Assembly (NCBI GenBank): GCA_017445145.1
Contig: JAFSVI010000158.1
Coordinates: 1-36,949 of the forward strand
Length of the DNA: 36,949 nt
From: Bacteroidaceae bacterium
Lineage (GTDB): Bacteria > Bacteroidota > Bacteroidia > Bacteroidales > Bacteroidaceae
Reading direction: 5' to 3'
The notes beneath the pieces were generated by a model that saw only the letters and a program-made list of their open reading frames with translations, had not been told where the DNA came from and searched no databases. Shown piece after piece: positions 14,779 through 22,844 of this stretch. Position 1 is the stretch's first letter. Every line of letters begins with the position of its first letter. The position numbers were made by a program, and so were the translations under genes.

Positions 14779-16950
14779 ATGGCAACACTACAAACAATCC
14801 GAAGCAAGGGCGCACTGCTCATCCTCGTGGTGGGTCTGGCCCTGTTTGCCTTCATCGCCGAGGAAGCCGTGCGCTCCCTCTCCTCGTCTAAGGCCGAGAG
14901 TCATCAACGCATCGCCGAGATCTACGGCAACTCCATGAACGTGCAGGAGTTCAACAAGCTCGTCGATGAGCAAGCCAATGTAACGAAGCTCCTCTACGGC
15001 CTCGGCAATCTCACCGAAGAACAGATGCAGCAGCTGCGCGACCAGGTGTGGAACACCTACGTGCAGAACACCATCATAGCCCACGAGGCTGAGGAACTCG
15101 GCCTCACCGTCACCGATGCCGAGGTGCAGGACATCATCAAGAACAGCCGCAGCCAGCTGCTCATGCAGACACCGTTCCGCAACGAGCAGACAGGCGCCTT
15201 CGACGTGCAGCAGCTCAACAAGTTCCTCACCGACTACAAGGCCATGCAGGGACAGGCCGGACAACCCGCCCAGGCCATGGAATACTACAACCAGATCTAC
15301 GCCCTCTGGCAGTACATCGAGAAGAACATTCGCATCGAAGCCCTCGGCAAGAAGTACAATGCGCTTCTCAACAACTCCTTCATCGCCAACCCCGTGGCGC
15401 TGCAGATGGGCTTCGACGACCAGAGCCGCGAGAAAACCATCCTCATGGCCGCAGTGCCGTATAGCACCGTCAGCGACAACGACATTCAGGTGAGCGATGC
15501 CGAACTCAAGAGCATGTACGAGGAGAAGAAGCCCATCTTCGAAATCCTACAGCCCACACGCGACATCAAGTACATCGACGTCGCCGTGAAGGCCAGCGAG
15601 ACCGACCGCCAGCAGCTCGAAGCAGAGATGGCAGAGGTGGCCGAGCAGCTCGCCGCCGAGGGTGCCGACTACGCCAGCGTGGTGCGCAAGAGCGGCAGCT
15701 CCGTAACATACCAGCCCATACCCGTTCGCGGCGAGTACCTGCCCTACGACATCAACAACCGCATCGACACCATCCCCGTAGGCACACAGGTGGGACCATA
15801 CGCCAACGCCGGCGACAACACCCTCAACATCATCCGCGTCAACGCAAAGTACAGCCTCCCCGACAGCGTGCAGCTGCAGCAAATCATCGTTGACGGCACT
15901 GCCGATGCCAGCGCCGCACAGCGCACCGCCGACAGCATCGTCAACGCCCTCGCCGCAGGAGCACCCTTCGACACCATCGCCCGCAAATACAACCAGAACG
16001 GCGACCTCATGTGGCTCACATCCTCACAATACGAGCGCGGCAACATCGAGGAGAACAGCCGCGAACTCATCCGCGCCATCAACGCACAGGCCGCTGGCAC
16101 CACGCAGAAGATTGTGCTGCCCAACAAGAACATCGTCATCAACCGCGTGGCCGACCGCCGCAACTTCGTGGAGAAGTATGACGTGGCAGTTGTCAAGCGC
16201 GTCATCGACTTCTCCAACGACACCTTCAACAAGACCTTCAACGAGTTCTCGCAGTTCGTGGCATCCAACCAGAAGCTCGAGGACCTCGAAGCCAACGCCG
16301 TGAAGGCCGGCTACAACGTTCAGGAGCAGACACTCACTGCCATCGACCACCGCGTGGCCAACCTCACCTCCACACGCGAGCTCTTCCGCTGGATCTTCAA
16401 CGACGACACCAAGGCCAACGAGATTTCCGACATCTACACCGTTGGCAACAACAACCACCTCATCGTGGCGTGCCTCACCGGCCGCAACGACAGCCACTAC
16501 ACCCCTCTCACCAACAAGGAGGTCGATAACTACGTGCGCACCGAGGTTATCCGCAACAAGAAAGCCGCCACCATCAAGGAGAAGATGGCAGCATGCAAAG
16601 ACGTGGCAGCCGTAGCACGCATAGCCGGTGCACAGCCAGTAGATACGCTGCGCCGCATCAGCTTCAGCTCGCCAGTGTTCATCGCCAGCATCGGAGCCAG
16701 CGAGATGGCCCTCAGCGGCGCCGTGGCTGCCGTGGGCAAGGGAAGCTTCGTCAACGGTGTGCAGGGCAACACCGGTGTCTATGCCTTCCAGGTCATCGAC
16801 GAGGGTACCAATGCTGCCAAGTTCGACGACAACGCCAAGCAGCAGCAGAAGCAAAGCATTGTGCGCCACGCACAGAATGCCGCATCGCGCTTCATCCAAG
16901 TGCTGCAGACAAAGGCCGGCATCGAGGATCGCCGATACCTCTTCTACTAA
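14779..16950 (+). CDS. PpiD/SurA-like periplasmic peptidyl-prolyl isomerase chaperone
   Basis: A 723-residue protein with one N-terminal membrane helix (about 10-30, GALLILVVGLALFAFIAEE) anchoring a large periplasmic part. Residues 35-230 resemble the SurA-N chaperone domain (IYGNSMNVQEFNKLVDEQ...LRDQVWNTYVQNTIIAHEAEELG), followed by two parvulin-like regions; the second (about 355-460) includes GAPFDTIARKYNQNGDLMWL. This matches the Bacteroidetes PpiD-type layout. Such proteins assist folding of exported proteins emerging from SecYEG, so the gene fits the envelope theme. It has its own promoter and ends in a perfect hairpin. Isomerase activity cannot be judged by eye. Confidence 0.85.
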   Translation: MATLQTIRSKGALLILVVGLALFAFIAEEAVRSLSSSKAESHQRIAEIYGNSMNVQEFNKLVDEQANVTKLLYGLGNLTEEQMQQLRDQVWNTYVQNTIIAHEAEELGLTVTDAEVQDIIKNSRSQLLMQTPFRNEQTGAFDVQQLNKFLTDYKAMQGQAGQPAQAMEYYNQIYALWQYIEKNIRIEALGKKYNALLNNSFIANPVALQMGFDDQSREKTILMAAVPYSTVSDNDIQVSDAELKSMYEEKKPIFEILQPTRDIKYIDVAVKASETDRQQLEAEMAEVAEQLAAEGADYASVVRKSGSSVTYQPIPVRGEYLPYDINNRIDTIPVGTQVGPYANAGDNTLNIIRVNAKYSLPDSVQLQQIIVDGTADASAAQRTADSIVNALAAGAPFDTIARKYNQNGDLMWLTSSQYERGNIEENSRELIRAINAQAAGTTQKIVLPNKNIVINRVADRRNFVEKYDVAVVKRVIDFSNDTFNKTFNEFSQFVASNQKLEDLEANAVKAGYNVQEQTLTAIDHRVANLTSTRELFRWIFNDDTKANEISDIYTVGNNNHLIVACLTGRNDSHYTPLTNKEVDNYVRTEVIRNKKAATIKEKMAACKDVAAVARIAGAQPVDTLRRISFSSPVFIASIGASEMALSGAVAAVGKGSFVNGVQGNTGVYAFQVIDEGTNAAKFDDNAKQQQKQSIVRHAQNAASRFIQVLQTKAGIEDRRYLFY

Positions 16951-16980
16951 GCCCGCAGCCGCCTCGCAGCGGAAGCATAT

Positions 16981-17022
16981 AATGATAATAAGGTACGCGC
17001 GAGCGCGTACCTTATTATCATT
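16981..17022 (+). terminator. Perfect 42-nt palindrome, likely terminator of the PpiD-like gene
   Basis: Arms aatgataataaggtacgcgc (16981-17000) and its exact reverse complement (17003-17022) are separated by only 2 nt (ga). It lies 30 bp after the PpiD-like stop codon. The A/T-rich base gives an A-run side and a U-rich side (ttattatcattt), so it could terminate on either strand. Confidence 0.75.
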
Positions 17023-17124
17023 TATACCGCCATTTTGCAAAATCGGAGCAAGCGATTGGCATGCATTATAGTTAAATAATGCAAATTAGTGATGGCAAAC
17101 AGTACAACGAAAGCCTTTTCACAG

Positions 17125-17143
17125 TATCTTTGCATTTGCAAAG
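17125..17143 (+). promoter_or_regulatory. Promoter with overlapping palindrome upstream of the SnoaL-like gene
   Basis: TATCTTTG (17125-17132) is a perfect -7 box; no clear -33 TTG. It overlaps a 16-bp palindrome, ctttgca-tt-tgcaaag (17128-17143), which would cover the end of the -7 box and the transcription start: a plausible operator. Promoter sure, operator speculative. Confidence 0.6.
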
Positions 17144-17170
17144 TACAGATAGCAAAATCAACCTTACCTA

Positions 17171-17797
17171 ATGGACACTAAAATCATACTCAAAAGACCC
17201 GTGCATGTGAGCCATGAGGCACGCCTGGAGAAGGAAGCCGTGCGACGTCTGCTCACCTTCGAACGTTTCTGCCGCGACAACGCCCTGTGGGACGAGATGC
17301 GCACCTGCTACGACTACAATGCCGAAGTCCACAGCTCATGGTACCGTGGCTCGGCTGAGGGCTACATCCAAGCTCTTTCCGAGCGCCCCGAGCGTGCGCC
17401 CCACCACATCCACTGCATCCTGGTATGGGTACACGGCAACCGTGCCGTGGCCATGATGGAGACCACGCTGCAGCAACGCACCGAGCTCGACGGCGTGCCT
17501 ATCGACCTCGCTGCCGACGCGCAGATGCTCTACCGCCTCGTGCGCATCAACGGCGAGTGGTACGTGAAAGAGTGGATGACAATCTACGAGCAGGACAACA
17601 TCATCTCCGCCGTACCCAACGCCATACTCAACATAGACCCCAACGAGCTCGCCAAGTACCGACCCTCATGCTGCGCACTCTCCTTCCTGCAGAAGAAACG
17701 CGGCAAGGTGTTCTACGACGACCTCCCCGGCCACGACCGCCCCGAGACTGTGGCTGCCGCCTACCAGGCTGCCGACCTCTGGCTGCAAGGCAAATAA
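17171..17797 (+). CDS. SnoaL-like (NTF2-fold) protein
   Basis: A 208-residue cytoplasmic protein. Residues 14-150 look like the SnoaL_4 type NTF2-like fold: an N-terminal helix pair (RLEKEAVRRLLTFERFCRDNALWDEM), then CYDYNAEVHSSWYRGSAEGYIQAL, the central beta strands HHIHCILVWVHGNRAVAMMET and LVRINGEWYVKEWMTIYEQD. The C-terminal 60 residues (PNELAKYRPSCCALSFLQ onward) are an extension. Members act as small-molecule dehydratases, hydroxylases or binding proteins, and substrate cannot be inferred. It has its own promoter and terminator, so it is monocistronic. Confidence 0.65.
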   Translation: MDTKIILKRPVHVSHEARLEKEAVRRLLTFERFCRDNALWDEMRTCYDYNAEVHSSWYRGSAEGYIQALSERPERAPHHIHCILVWVHGNRAVAMMETTLQQRTELDGVPIDLAADAQMLYRLVRINGEWYVKEWMTIYEQDNIISAVPNAILNIDPNELAKYRPSCCALSFLQKKRGKVFYDDLPGHDRPETVAAAYQAADLWLQGK

Positions 17798-17825
17798 GGC
17801 ACCCTCACACACGGTCTGCACACAC

Positions 17826-17852
17826 AAAACCCAGGACACGTCCTGGGTTTTT
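17826..17852 (+). terminator. Rho-independent terminator of the SnoaL-like gene
   Basis: Stem aaaacccaggac (17826-17837) with gtcctgggtttt (17840-17851), 2-nt nominal loop, followed by TTTGC/TTTCTTT. Twelve perfect pairs and a U-run 3' side, 28 bp after the stop codon; A-run on the 5' side makes it bidirectional. Confidence 0.85.
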
Positions 17853-17918
17853 GCTTTCTTTATCACTTCGCTTGCAACTTTTCACATTAATTCTTACGTC
17901 TAAGAAGTAAAGAAGCAC

Positions 17919-17926
17919 TACCTTTG
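17919..17926 (+). promoter_or_regulatory. -7 box of the MacAB-like export operon
   Basis: TACCTTTG at 17919-17926 matches TAnnTTTG; only 8 bp separate it from the ATG at 17935, implying a nearly leaderless transcript. No clear -33 element. Confidence 0.6.
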
Positions 17927-17934
17927 CAGCCACT

Positions 17935-18597
17935 ATGATACAACTAAGAGGCATAAACAAGACCTACCATGGCGCTCAACCCCTGCATGTGCTCAAGGGC
18001 ATAGACCTGGACATTGCCAAGGGAGAACTTTGCAGCATCATGGGAGCCAGCGGTTCGGGCAAATCGACATTGCTCAACATCCTGGGCATCCTCGACGACT
18101 ACGACGAGGGCGAGTACCGCCTGGCAGGAACGCTGATTAAGAACCTCAGCGAGACGCGTGCCGCCGACTACCGCAACCGCATGATTGGATTCATCTTCCA
18201 GTCGTTCAACCTCATAGGCTTCAAGACCGCAGTGGAGAACGTCGAGCTGCCGCTCTTCTATCAAGGAGTGTCGCGGCGCAAGCGCCATCATCTGGCCATG
18301 GAGGAACTCGAGCGCATGGGGCTCACCGCGTGGGCCGACCATTATCCCAACGAGATGTCGGGCGGTCAGCGGCAGCGTGTGGCCATAGCCCGCGCCCTCA
18401 TCACGCGACCCAAAATCATCCTTGCCGACGAACCCACCGGCGCCCTCGACTCGCGCACTGGCGTGGAGGTGATGGAACTCCTCAAGCGCCTCAACAGCGA
18501 GGAAGGCATCACCATGGTCATCGTCACCCACGACCCGCATGTGGCCGAACAGACACAACGCATCATCCGCATCAAAGACGGCATCATAGAACAATGA
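17935..18597 (+). CDS. MacB/LolD-type ABC transporter ATPase
   Basis: A 220-residue nucleotide-binding subunit. Walker A GASGSGKST (37-45), Q-loop FQSFNL (88-93), signature MSGGQRQR (141-148), Walker B IILADEP (161-167), H-loop His199. Sequence class is that of the MacB/LolD/FtsE group that powers mechanotransmission-type transporters working on periplasmic substrates, consistent with the two permeases and the adaptor that follow. The TGA stop overlaps the ATG of permease 1 (ATGA, 18594-18597). Substrate unknown; macrolide export should not be assumed. Confidence 0.95.
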   Translation: MIQLRGINKTYHGAQPLHVLKGIDLDIAKGELCSIMGASGSGKSTLLNILGILDDYDEGEYRLAGTLIKNLSETRAADYRNRMIGFIFQSFNLIGFKTAVENVELPLFYQGVSRRKRHHLAMEELERMGLTAWADHYPNEMSGGQRQRVAIARALITRPKIILADEPTGALDSRTGVEVMELLKRLNSEEGITMVIVTHDPHVAEQTQRIIRIKDGIIEQ

Positions 18598-19853
18598 TTG
18601 AACTCCTGCATGAAATGCGCCAAACCGTGGGCCGCAACCGGCTGCGCACGTCGCTGACGGGCTTTGCCGTAGCGTGGGGTATCTTCATGCTCATCGTGCT
18701 GCTGGGAGCAGGCAATGGCCTCATCAATGCGCAGTTGGCCAACAACGCCGATTTTATCGACAATTCGATGGCCGTCTTTGGCGGACAGACATCGAAGGCA
18801 CACAACGGGCTGAAGGAAGGCCGTGAGGTGAAGCTCAACGAGGCCGACCTGGCACTGACGGAGTCTCGTTTTCCCGGCAATGTGGATCGTGCGGGAGCTG
18901 TCATCTACGTCGCAGCCACCAACATTGCCTTTGGTGATAACTATGTCAGCAGTAATCTGCGAGGTGTCTTTCCCGTCGATGCCGTCATCAACCGTCGCAA
19001 GCTCGTGGCCGGACGCTACATCAACGACATTGACATGCGCCAACAGCGCAAAGTGCTGGTGCTAATCGAGAACCAGGCGCGCGAACTCATGCCGGGGCAT
19101 CCGCTGGAGCTTGTGGGGCGCATAGTGAATGTCGGCACGATGGCCTTCAGCGTGATAGGCATCCTGGAGGAGGACAGATCCATCCGCAACAACACCTCCA
19201 TAGCGCCATTCACCACTTTGCGAACCATATACAACCGTGGCGAAGACCTGGATCGTGTGGAATTTATCTTCCATGGTCTGGAGACGGAAGCCGACAACAC
19301 GACCTTCGAGCAGCAGTACCGCGCGGCGGTGAACCAGCATCATAGTGCGGCGCCTGACGACGACGAGGCCATTTGGCTGTGGAACCGCTTCACACAGGCA
19401 CTGCAGATGCAGAAAGGCGTCGCCATATTGCGCACGGCACTGTGGGTGATTGGCCTCTTCACGCTGTTGAGCGGCGTCGTGGGCGTGTCGAACATCATGC
19501 TGATTTCTGTGCGCGAGCGTACACATGAGTTCGGCATACGCAAAGCCATCGGCGCAAGACCTTTGAGCATCCTGCGAATAATAATCGTGGAGAGTGTCAT
19601 CGTCACAGCCTTTTTCGGCTACATCGGCATGGTGCTTGGCATCGTGGCCAACCACTATATGGAAGTCACCGTGGGTTCCAAGCCCATCGACACGGGCCTC
19701 TTCAAGGCTACGATGTTCGTCGATCCCAACGTGGGTATCGGCACTGCCGTCGGTGTGACAGCGGTCCTCATCATTGCCGGCACCTTGGCCGGACTCATCC
19801 CTGCCCTCAAGGCTGCCCGCGTAAGGCCCGTGGAGGCCCTGAACGCCGGTTAG
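18594..19853 (+). CDS. MacB-like ABC transporter permease 1
   Basis: A 419-residue membrane protein with one N-terminal helix (LRTSLTGFAVAWGIFMLIVLLGAGNGL), a long periplasmic domain of MacB_PCD type (about 45-280), and three C-terminal helices of the FtsX-like permease domain, including GVVGVSNIMLISVRERTHEFG and the GIRKAIGARP coupling motif. The ATG at 18594 was chosen because it overlaps the ATPase stop and gives the family N-terminus (MIELLHEMRQTVGRNRLRTS); the frame is open further upstream but inside the ATPase gene. It ends with TAG at 19851 in the same frame as the next permease. It probably pairs with permease 2 as a heterodimer. Confidence 0.93.
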   Translation: MIELLHEMRQTVGRNRLRTSLTGFAVAWGIFMLIVLLGAGNGLINAQLANNADFIDNSMAVFGGQTSKAHNGLKEGREVKLNEADLALTESRFPGNVDRAGAVIYVAATNIAFGDNYVSSNLRGVFPVDAVINRRKLVAGRYINDIDMRQQRKVLVLIENQARELMPGHPLELVGRIVNVGTMAFSVIGILEEDRSIRNNTSIAPFTTLRTIYNRGEDLDRVEFIFHGLETEADNTTFEQQYRAAVNQHHSAAPDDDEAIWLWNRFTQALQMQKGVAILRTALWVIGLFTLLSGVVGVSNIMLISVRERTHEFGIRKAIGARPLSILRIIIVESVIVTAFFGYIGMVLGIVANHYMEVTVGSKPIDTGLFKATMFVDPNVGIGTAVGVTAVLIIAGTLAGLIPALKAARVRPVEALNAG

Positions 19854-19873
19854 CCACGTCTATGCAAATCCCT

Positions 19874-19899
19874 TAATCGTAAATCCTATAATCGTAAAT
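19874..19899 (+). repeat. 11-bp direct repeat before permease 2
   Basis: taatcgtaaat occurs at 19874-19884 and again at 19889-19899, a 15-bp period, ending at the TTG start of permease 2. The spacer between the permease genes is therefore made of a small duplication. Confidence 0.7.
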
Positions 19900-21140
19900 T
19901 GATAGACCTCGACACATACCACGAACTCATTGAGACGCTGCTTCGCAACAAGACGCGCTCGCTGCTCACCGGCTTCGGTGTGTTCTGGGGTGTGTTCATG
20001 CTTGTGAGCCTCATGGGCGGTGGCAAGGGTATGAAGCAGTTGCTGAACAACAACTTCGACGGTTTCGCCACCAATGCCGCCATGATATGGGCACAGCCTA
20101 CCACGAAACCATACCACGGCTTCCGCAAAGGCCGGCAGTGGAATCTGACGATGGACGACGTGGAGCGCCTGCACTCACAGGTGCCGGAGCTGGATGTCGT
20201 CTCGCCGATGGTCAGCAACTGGGGCACGCGCGCTGTGGTGGGCAAACGCACGTTCTCATGCGCCGTCAGGGGTGTGCTGCCCGAATATGCCCGCGTCGAT
20301 GCCCCCAAGATGCGCTATGGGCGCTACATCAATGAGATGGACGTGGCCCAGCGCCGCAAGGTTTGCGTCATTGGCGAGAAGGTATATCGCACGCTGTTTC
20401 CCGGCGGTGCCGACCCCTGCGGCCAGACGGTGCGCCTGGACTCTACATATTATAATATAGTAGGCGTAGATGTCAGCAAGGGTAACATGAACTTCAACGG
20501 CTCTGCCGACGAGAGCGTGACCCTTCCGCTGACGCTGATGCAGCAGGCCTACAACATGGGCGATGTCATACACATGGTGGCTGTCACCGGGCGGCCCGGC
20601 GTGGTCATGAGCGACATCACGCCCCACATGCGCTCCGTCATAGCCCGTGTTCACGATGTCGATCCTGAGGACGACCAGAGCGTGATGGTGTTCAACACCG
20701 AGGTGCTCTTCGGTGTTCTTGACAGCCTCTTCGACGGCGTGGATTTCCTCATCTGGCTTGTCGGCATAGGAACGCTTTTGGCAGGTGCCATCGGCGTGTC
20801 GAACATCATGCTGGTCACGGTGCGCGAACGCACGTCGGAGATTGGCATACGTCGTGCCATCGGTGCCACGCCTCGCGTCATCCTTGGCCAGATCATTGCC
20901 GAGAGCATCATGCTCACCTCCGTGGCAGGGATGTGCGGCATCCTGCTGGCTGTGGTGACGCTGCAAGGCCTGGAGCTGGCCAACACTGAGGACGGCATCC
21001 TCGCGGCACGTTTCCAAGTATCATTCTGGCAGGCTGCGGGAGCCGTGGCACTGCTTGTGGCTCTGGGTGTCATAGCCGGCATGGCCCCTGCCCTGCGAGC
21101 CATGCGCATAAAACCCGTCGATGCCATGCGTGAGGAATAG
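19899..21140 (+). CDS. MacB-like ABC transporter permease 2 (TTG start)
   Basis: A 413-residue paralogue of the preceding permease: first helix KTRSLLTGFGVFWGVFMLVSLMGG, periplasmic MacB_PCD-type domain, then FtsX-like helices with GAIGVSNIMLVTVRERTSEIG and GIRRAIGATPRVILG. The start is TTG 19899: no ATG or GTG lies in frame between the previous stop and the family N-terminal motif (residues 1-12), and the first internal ATG is within the membrane helix. The frame is also open right back to the TAG of permease 1, so the two genes are separated by a single in-frame amber codon and 15 sense codons. Operon with the adaptor 60 bp downstream. Confidence 0.9.
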   Translation: MIDLDTYHELIETLLRNKTRSLLTGFGVFWGVFMLVSLMGGGKGMKQLLNNNFDGFATNAAMIWAQPTTKPYHGFRKGRQWNLTMDDVERLHSQVPELDVVSPMVSNWGTRAVVGKRTFSCAVRGVLPEYARVDAPKMRYGRYINEMDVAQRRKVCVIGEKVYRTLFPGGADPCGQTVRLDSTYYNIVGVDVSKGNMNFNGSADESVTLPLTLMQQAYNMGDVIHMVAVTGRPGVVMSDITPHMRSVIARVHDVDPEDDQSVMVFNTEVLFGVLDSLFDGVDFLIWLVGIGTLLAGAIGVSNIMLVTVRERTSEIGIRRAIGATPRVILGQIIAESIMLTSVAGMCGILLAVVTLQGLELANTEDGILAARFQVSFWQAAGAVALLVALGVIAGMAPALRAMRIKPVDAMREE

Positions 21141-21200
21141 CCCAAGGAGATACAATACAATTAATCCGTAATAATAATCGTTGAGATAGTTAAGCCAATC

Positions 21201-22331
21201 ATGAAGAAGGCATTACAACTGTTTGCGGCATTGCTTGTGGCAGCCGTATTCATCGGGACATTCGTGTTCCTCTACCTCGGTTCGCGCCCCAAGGAGAAGC
21301 GCTACGAGACACTTGAGACCTCGCGGCAGGACATCGTGCGCACCACCGTCGTCACCGGCAAGATAGAGCCTCGCGACGAGGTTGCCGTGAAGCCACAGAT
21401 CAGCGGCATCATCACCGAGCTGCTCAAAGAGGCCGGACAGAGGGTGGAGGCCGGCGAGGTCATAGCCAAGCTCAAGGTAATTCCCGACATGCAGCAACTG
21501 AGTTCGGCAGAGTCGCGCGTGCGCCTCGCCACCATCAACCGCGACCAGACGGCTCGCGACCATGAGCGCCAAAAGACACTCTACGACAAAGGTCTCATCA
21601 GCGCCAACGAGTATGAGAAGGCACGCCAAGCCTACGACCAGGCCCGCGAGGAGCTGGCGGCAGCACAGGACAATCTGGAAGTGGTGCGCGACGGCGCCTC
21701 GCGCAGCAATGCCTCAGCCTCCAACACCCTTGTGCGCAGCACAATCAGTGGCATCATTCTCGACATACCCGTGAAGGTGGGCAACTCCGTCATCCTTAGC
21801 AACACCTTCAACGACGGTACCACCATCGCCACCGTGGCCGACATGGGCAACCTCATCTTCCGCGGCAACATCGACGAGACGGAGGTGGGTCGCCTTCACC
21901 CCGGCATGAACATGGACATCACCATCGGTGCCATGCAGGACGTTCGCTTCGACGCCGCTCTTGAATACATCAGCCCGAAGGCCACGGAGCAGGGCGGTGC
22001 CAACCAGTTCGAGATCAAGGCGGCTGTGACAATCCCCACTGGCAATGCCACCGACAGCAACAGCACGACCCTCATACGCAGCGGCTACAGCGCCACCGCC
22101 AAGATTGTGCTGGAGGAAGCCCGCAACGTGCTCACCATCCCTGAGGCGGCCATACACTTCAGTGGCGACTCCACATTCGTGTATGTCGTCAAGGACGGCG
22201 ACAACGCCCGCAACTATGAGCAGCGCGCCGTGACAACCGGCCTCAGCGATGGCATCAACATACAGATCCTCTCAGGCCTCGCAGCCGATGAGAAGGTGAG
22301 GGGTAACGAGATTCTCGTGGAGAAGCAATAG
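21201..22331 (+). CDS. MacA/HlyD-family periplasmic adaptor
   Basis: A 376-residue membrane fusion protein with one N-terminal anchor helix (5-27). Order: lipoyl half-motif EVAVKPQISGIITELLKEAGQRVEAGEVIAKL (about 60-92), alpha-helical hairpin (about 96-165, LSSAESRVRLATINRDQ...YDQAREELAAAQDNLEV), second lipoyl half-motif STISGIILDIPVKVGNSV, beta-barrel and membrane-proximal domains. It would link the MacB-like permeases to an outer membrane channel, but no TolC gene follows here; the only one in the window is at 31797 in the RND operon. No lipobox, so inner-membrane anchored by its helix. Confidence 0.93.
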   Translation: MKKALQLFAALLVAAVFIGTFVFLYLGSRPKEKRYETLETSRQDIVRTTVVTGKIEPRDEVAVKPQISGIITELLKEAGQRVEAGEVIAKLKVIPDMQQLSSAESRVRLATINRDQTARDHERQKTLYDKGLISANEYEKARQAYDQAREELAAAQDNLEVVRDGASRSNASASNTLVRSTISGIILDIPVKVGNSVILSNTFNDGTTIATVADMGNLIFRGNIDETEVGRLHPGMNMDITIGAMQDVRFDAALEYISPKATEQGGANQFEIKAAVTIPTGNATDSNSTTLIRSGYSATAKIVLEEARNVLTIPEAAIHFSGDSTFVYVVKDGDNARNYEQRAVTTGLSDGINIQILSGLAADEKVRGNEILVEKQ

Positions 22332-22346
22332 CCCCCACCTACGCCC

Positions 22347-22712
22347 TTATCTGAACACGAAATACACCGCCCCGATGAGGCACGCGGCGGCAGCGACATG
22401 GTTCCAGCCCAGGTGCTGGCCCTGGAAGAGCACTCCCGCCACGAGGGCGAACACCACGAGCGACACCACCTCCTGCACCACCTTGAGCTGCACGAGAGTG
22501 AAGGGGCCGCCATTGCCGACGAAGCCAATGCGGTTGGCCGGCACTTGGCAGCAGTATTCGAAGAAGGCGATGCCCCACGAGAAGGCTATCACGCCTATGA
22601 GCGGCCACGAGGAGCTGTAGCCTGCAGCCTGCAGCCGCAGGTGTCCGTACCAGGCCAGTGTCATGAAGATGTTGCTCATGACGAGCAACAGTATGGTTTG
22701 AAACGTATGCAT
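22347..22712 (-). CDS. DUF486 (DMT family) small membrane protein
   Basis: A 121-residue protein with four membrane helices matching the DUF486 family of the drug/metabolite transporter superfamily: LLLVMSNIFMTLAWYGHL at the start, WGIAFFEYCCQVPANRIGF in the middle, QLKVVQEVVSLVVFALVAGV and WNHVAAAACLIGAVYFVFR at the end. The ATG at 22712 (MHTFQTILL) gives the family N-terminus; the frame is open further upstream but that part has no membrane character and contains a hairpin sequence. Substrate unknown. Convergent with the adaptor gene (15 bp gap). Confidence 0.88.
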   Translation of the reverse strand: MHTFQTILLLVMSNIFMTLAWYGHLRLQAAGYSSSWPLIGVIAFSWGIAFFEYCCQVPANRIGFVGNGGPFTLVQLKVVQEVVSLVVFALVAGVLFQGQHLGWNHVAAAACLIGAVYFVFR

Positions 22713-22748
22713 AGGTTGATAGGCAAATGGCCATTGCGGCTCAGAGCA

Positions 22749-22789
22749 ATGCCAAGACGCAGAGGACTGCCTCCTCTGCGTCTTGGCAT
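22749..22789. terminator. Perfect 18-bp hairpin between the lipoprotein and DUF486 genes
   Basis: Arms 22749-22766 (atgccaagacgcagagga) and 22772-22789 are exact reverse complements around a 5-nt loop. It lies 56 bp after the lipoprotein stop (minus strand) and 37 bp before the DUF486 ATG. There is no U-tract on either side, so it may be a processing or attenuation structure rather than a simple terminator. Confidence 0.55.
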
Positions 22790-22844
22790 GATTCATGTTG
22801 TGCGGGTAACACGCGTGCTGGCTGAACCGCCGTGGCGCTAACAC

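Noticed and set aside
16024-17040. 338-codon minus-strand frame opposite the PpiD-like gene
   Set aside because: Antisense shadow; it also runs through the palindrome at 16981-17022.
18330-18593. Upstream extension of permease 1
   Set aside because: Open only because no stop occurs in that frame inside the ATPase gene; the ATG at 18594 gives the family N-terminus and the ATGA overlap.
17935-22331. Calling this operon a macrolide exporter
   Set aside because: Similarity to MacAB is architectural; the same architecture exports lipoproteins, peptides and other substrates, and nothing here identifies the cargo.
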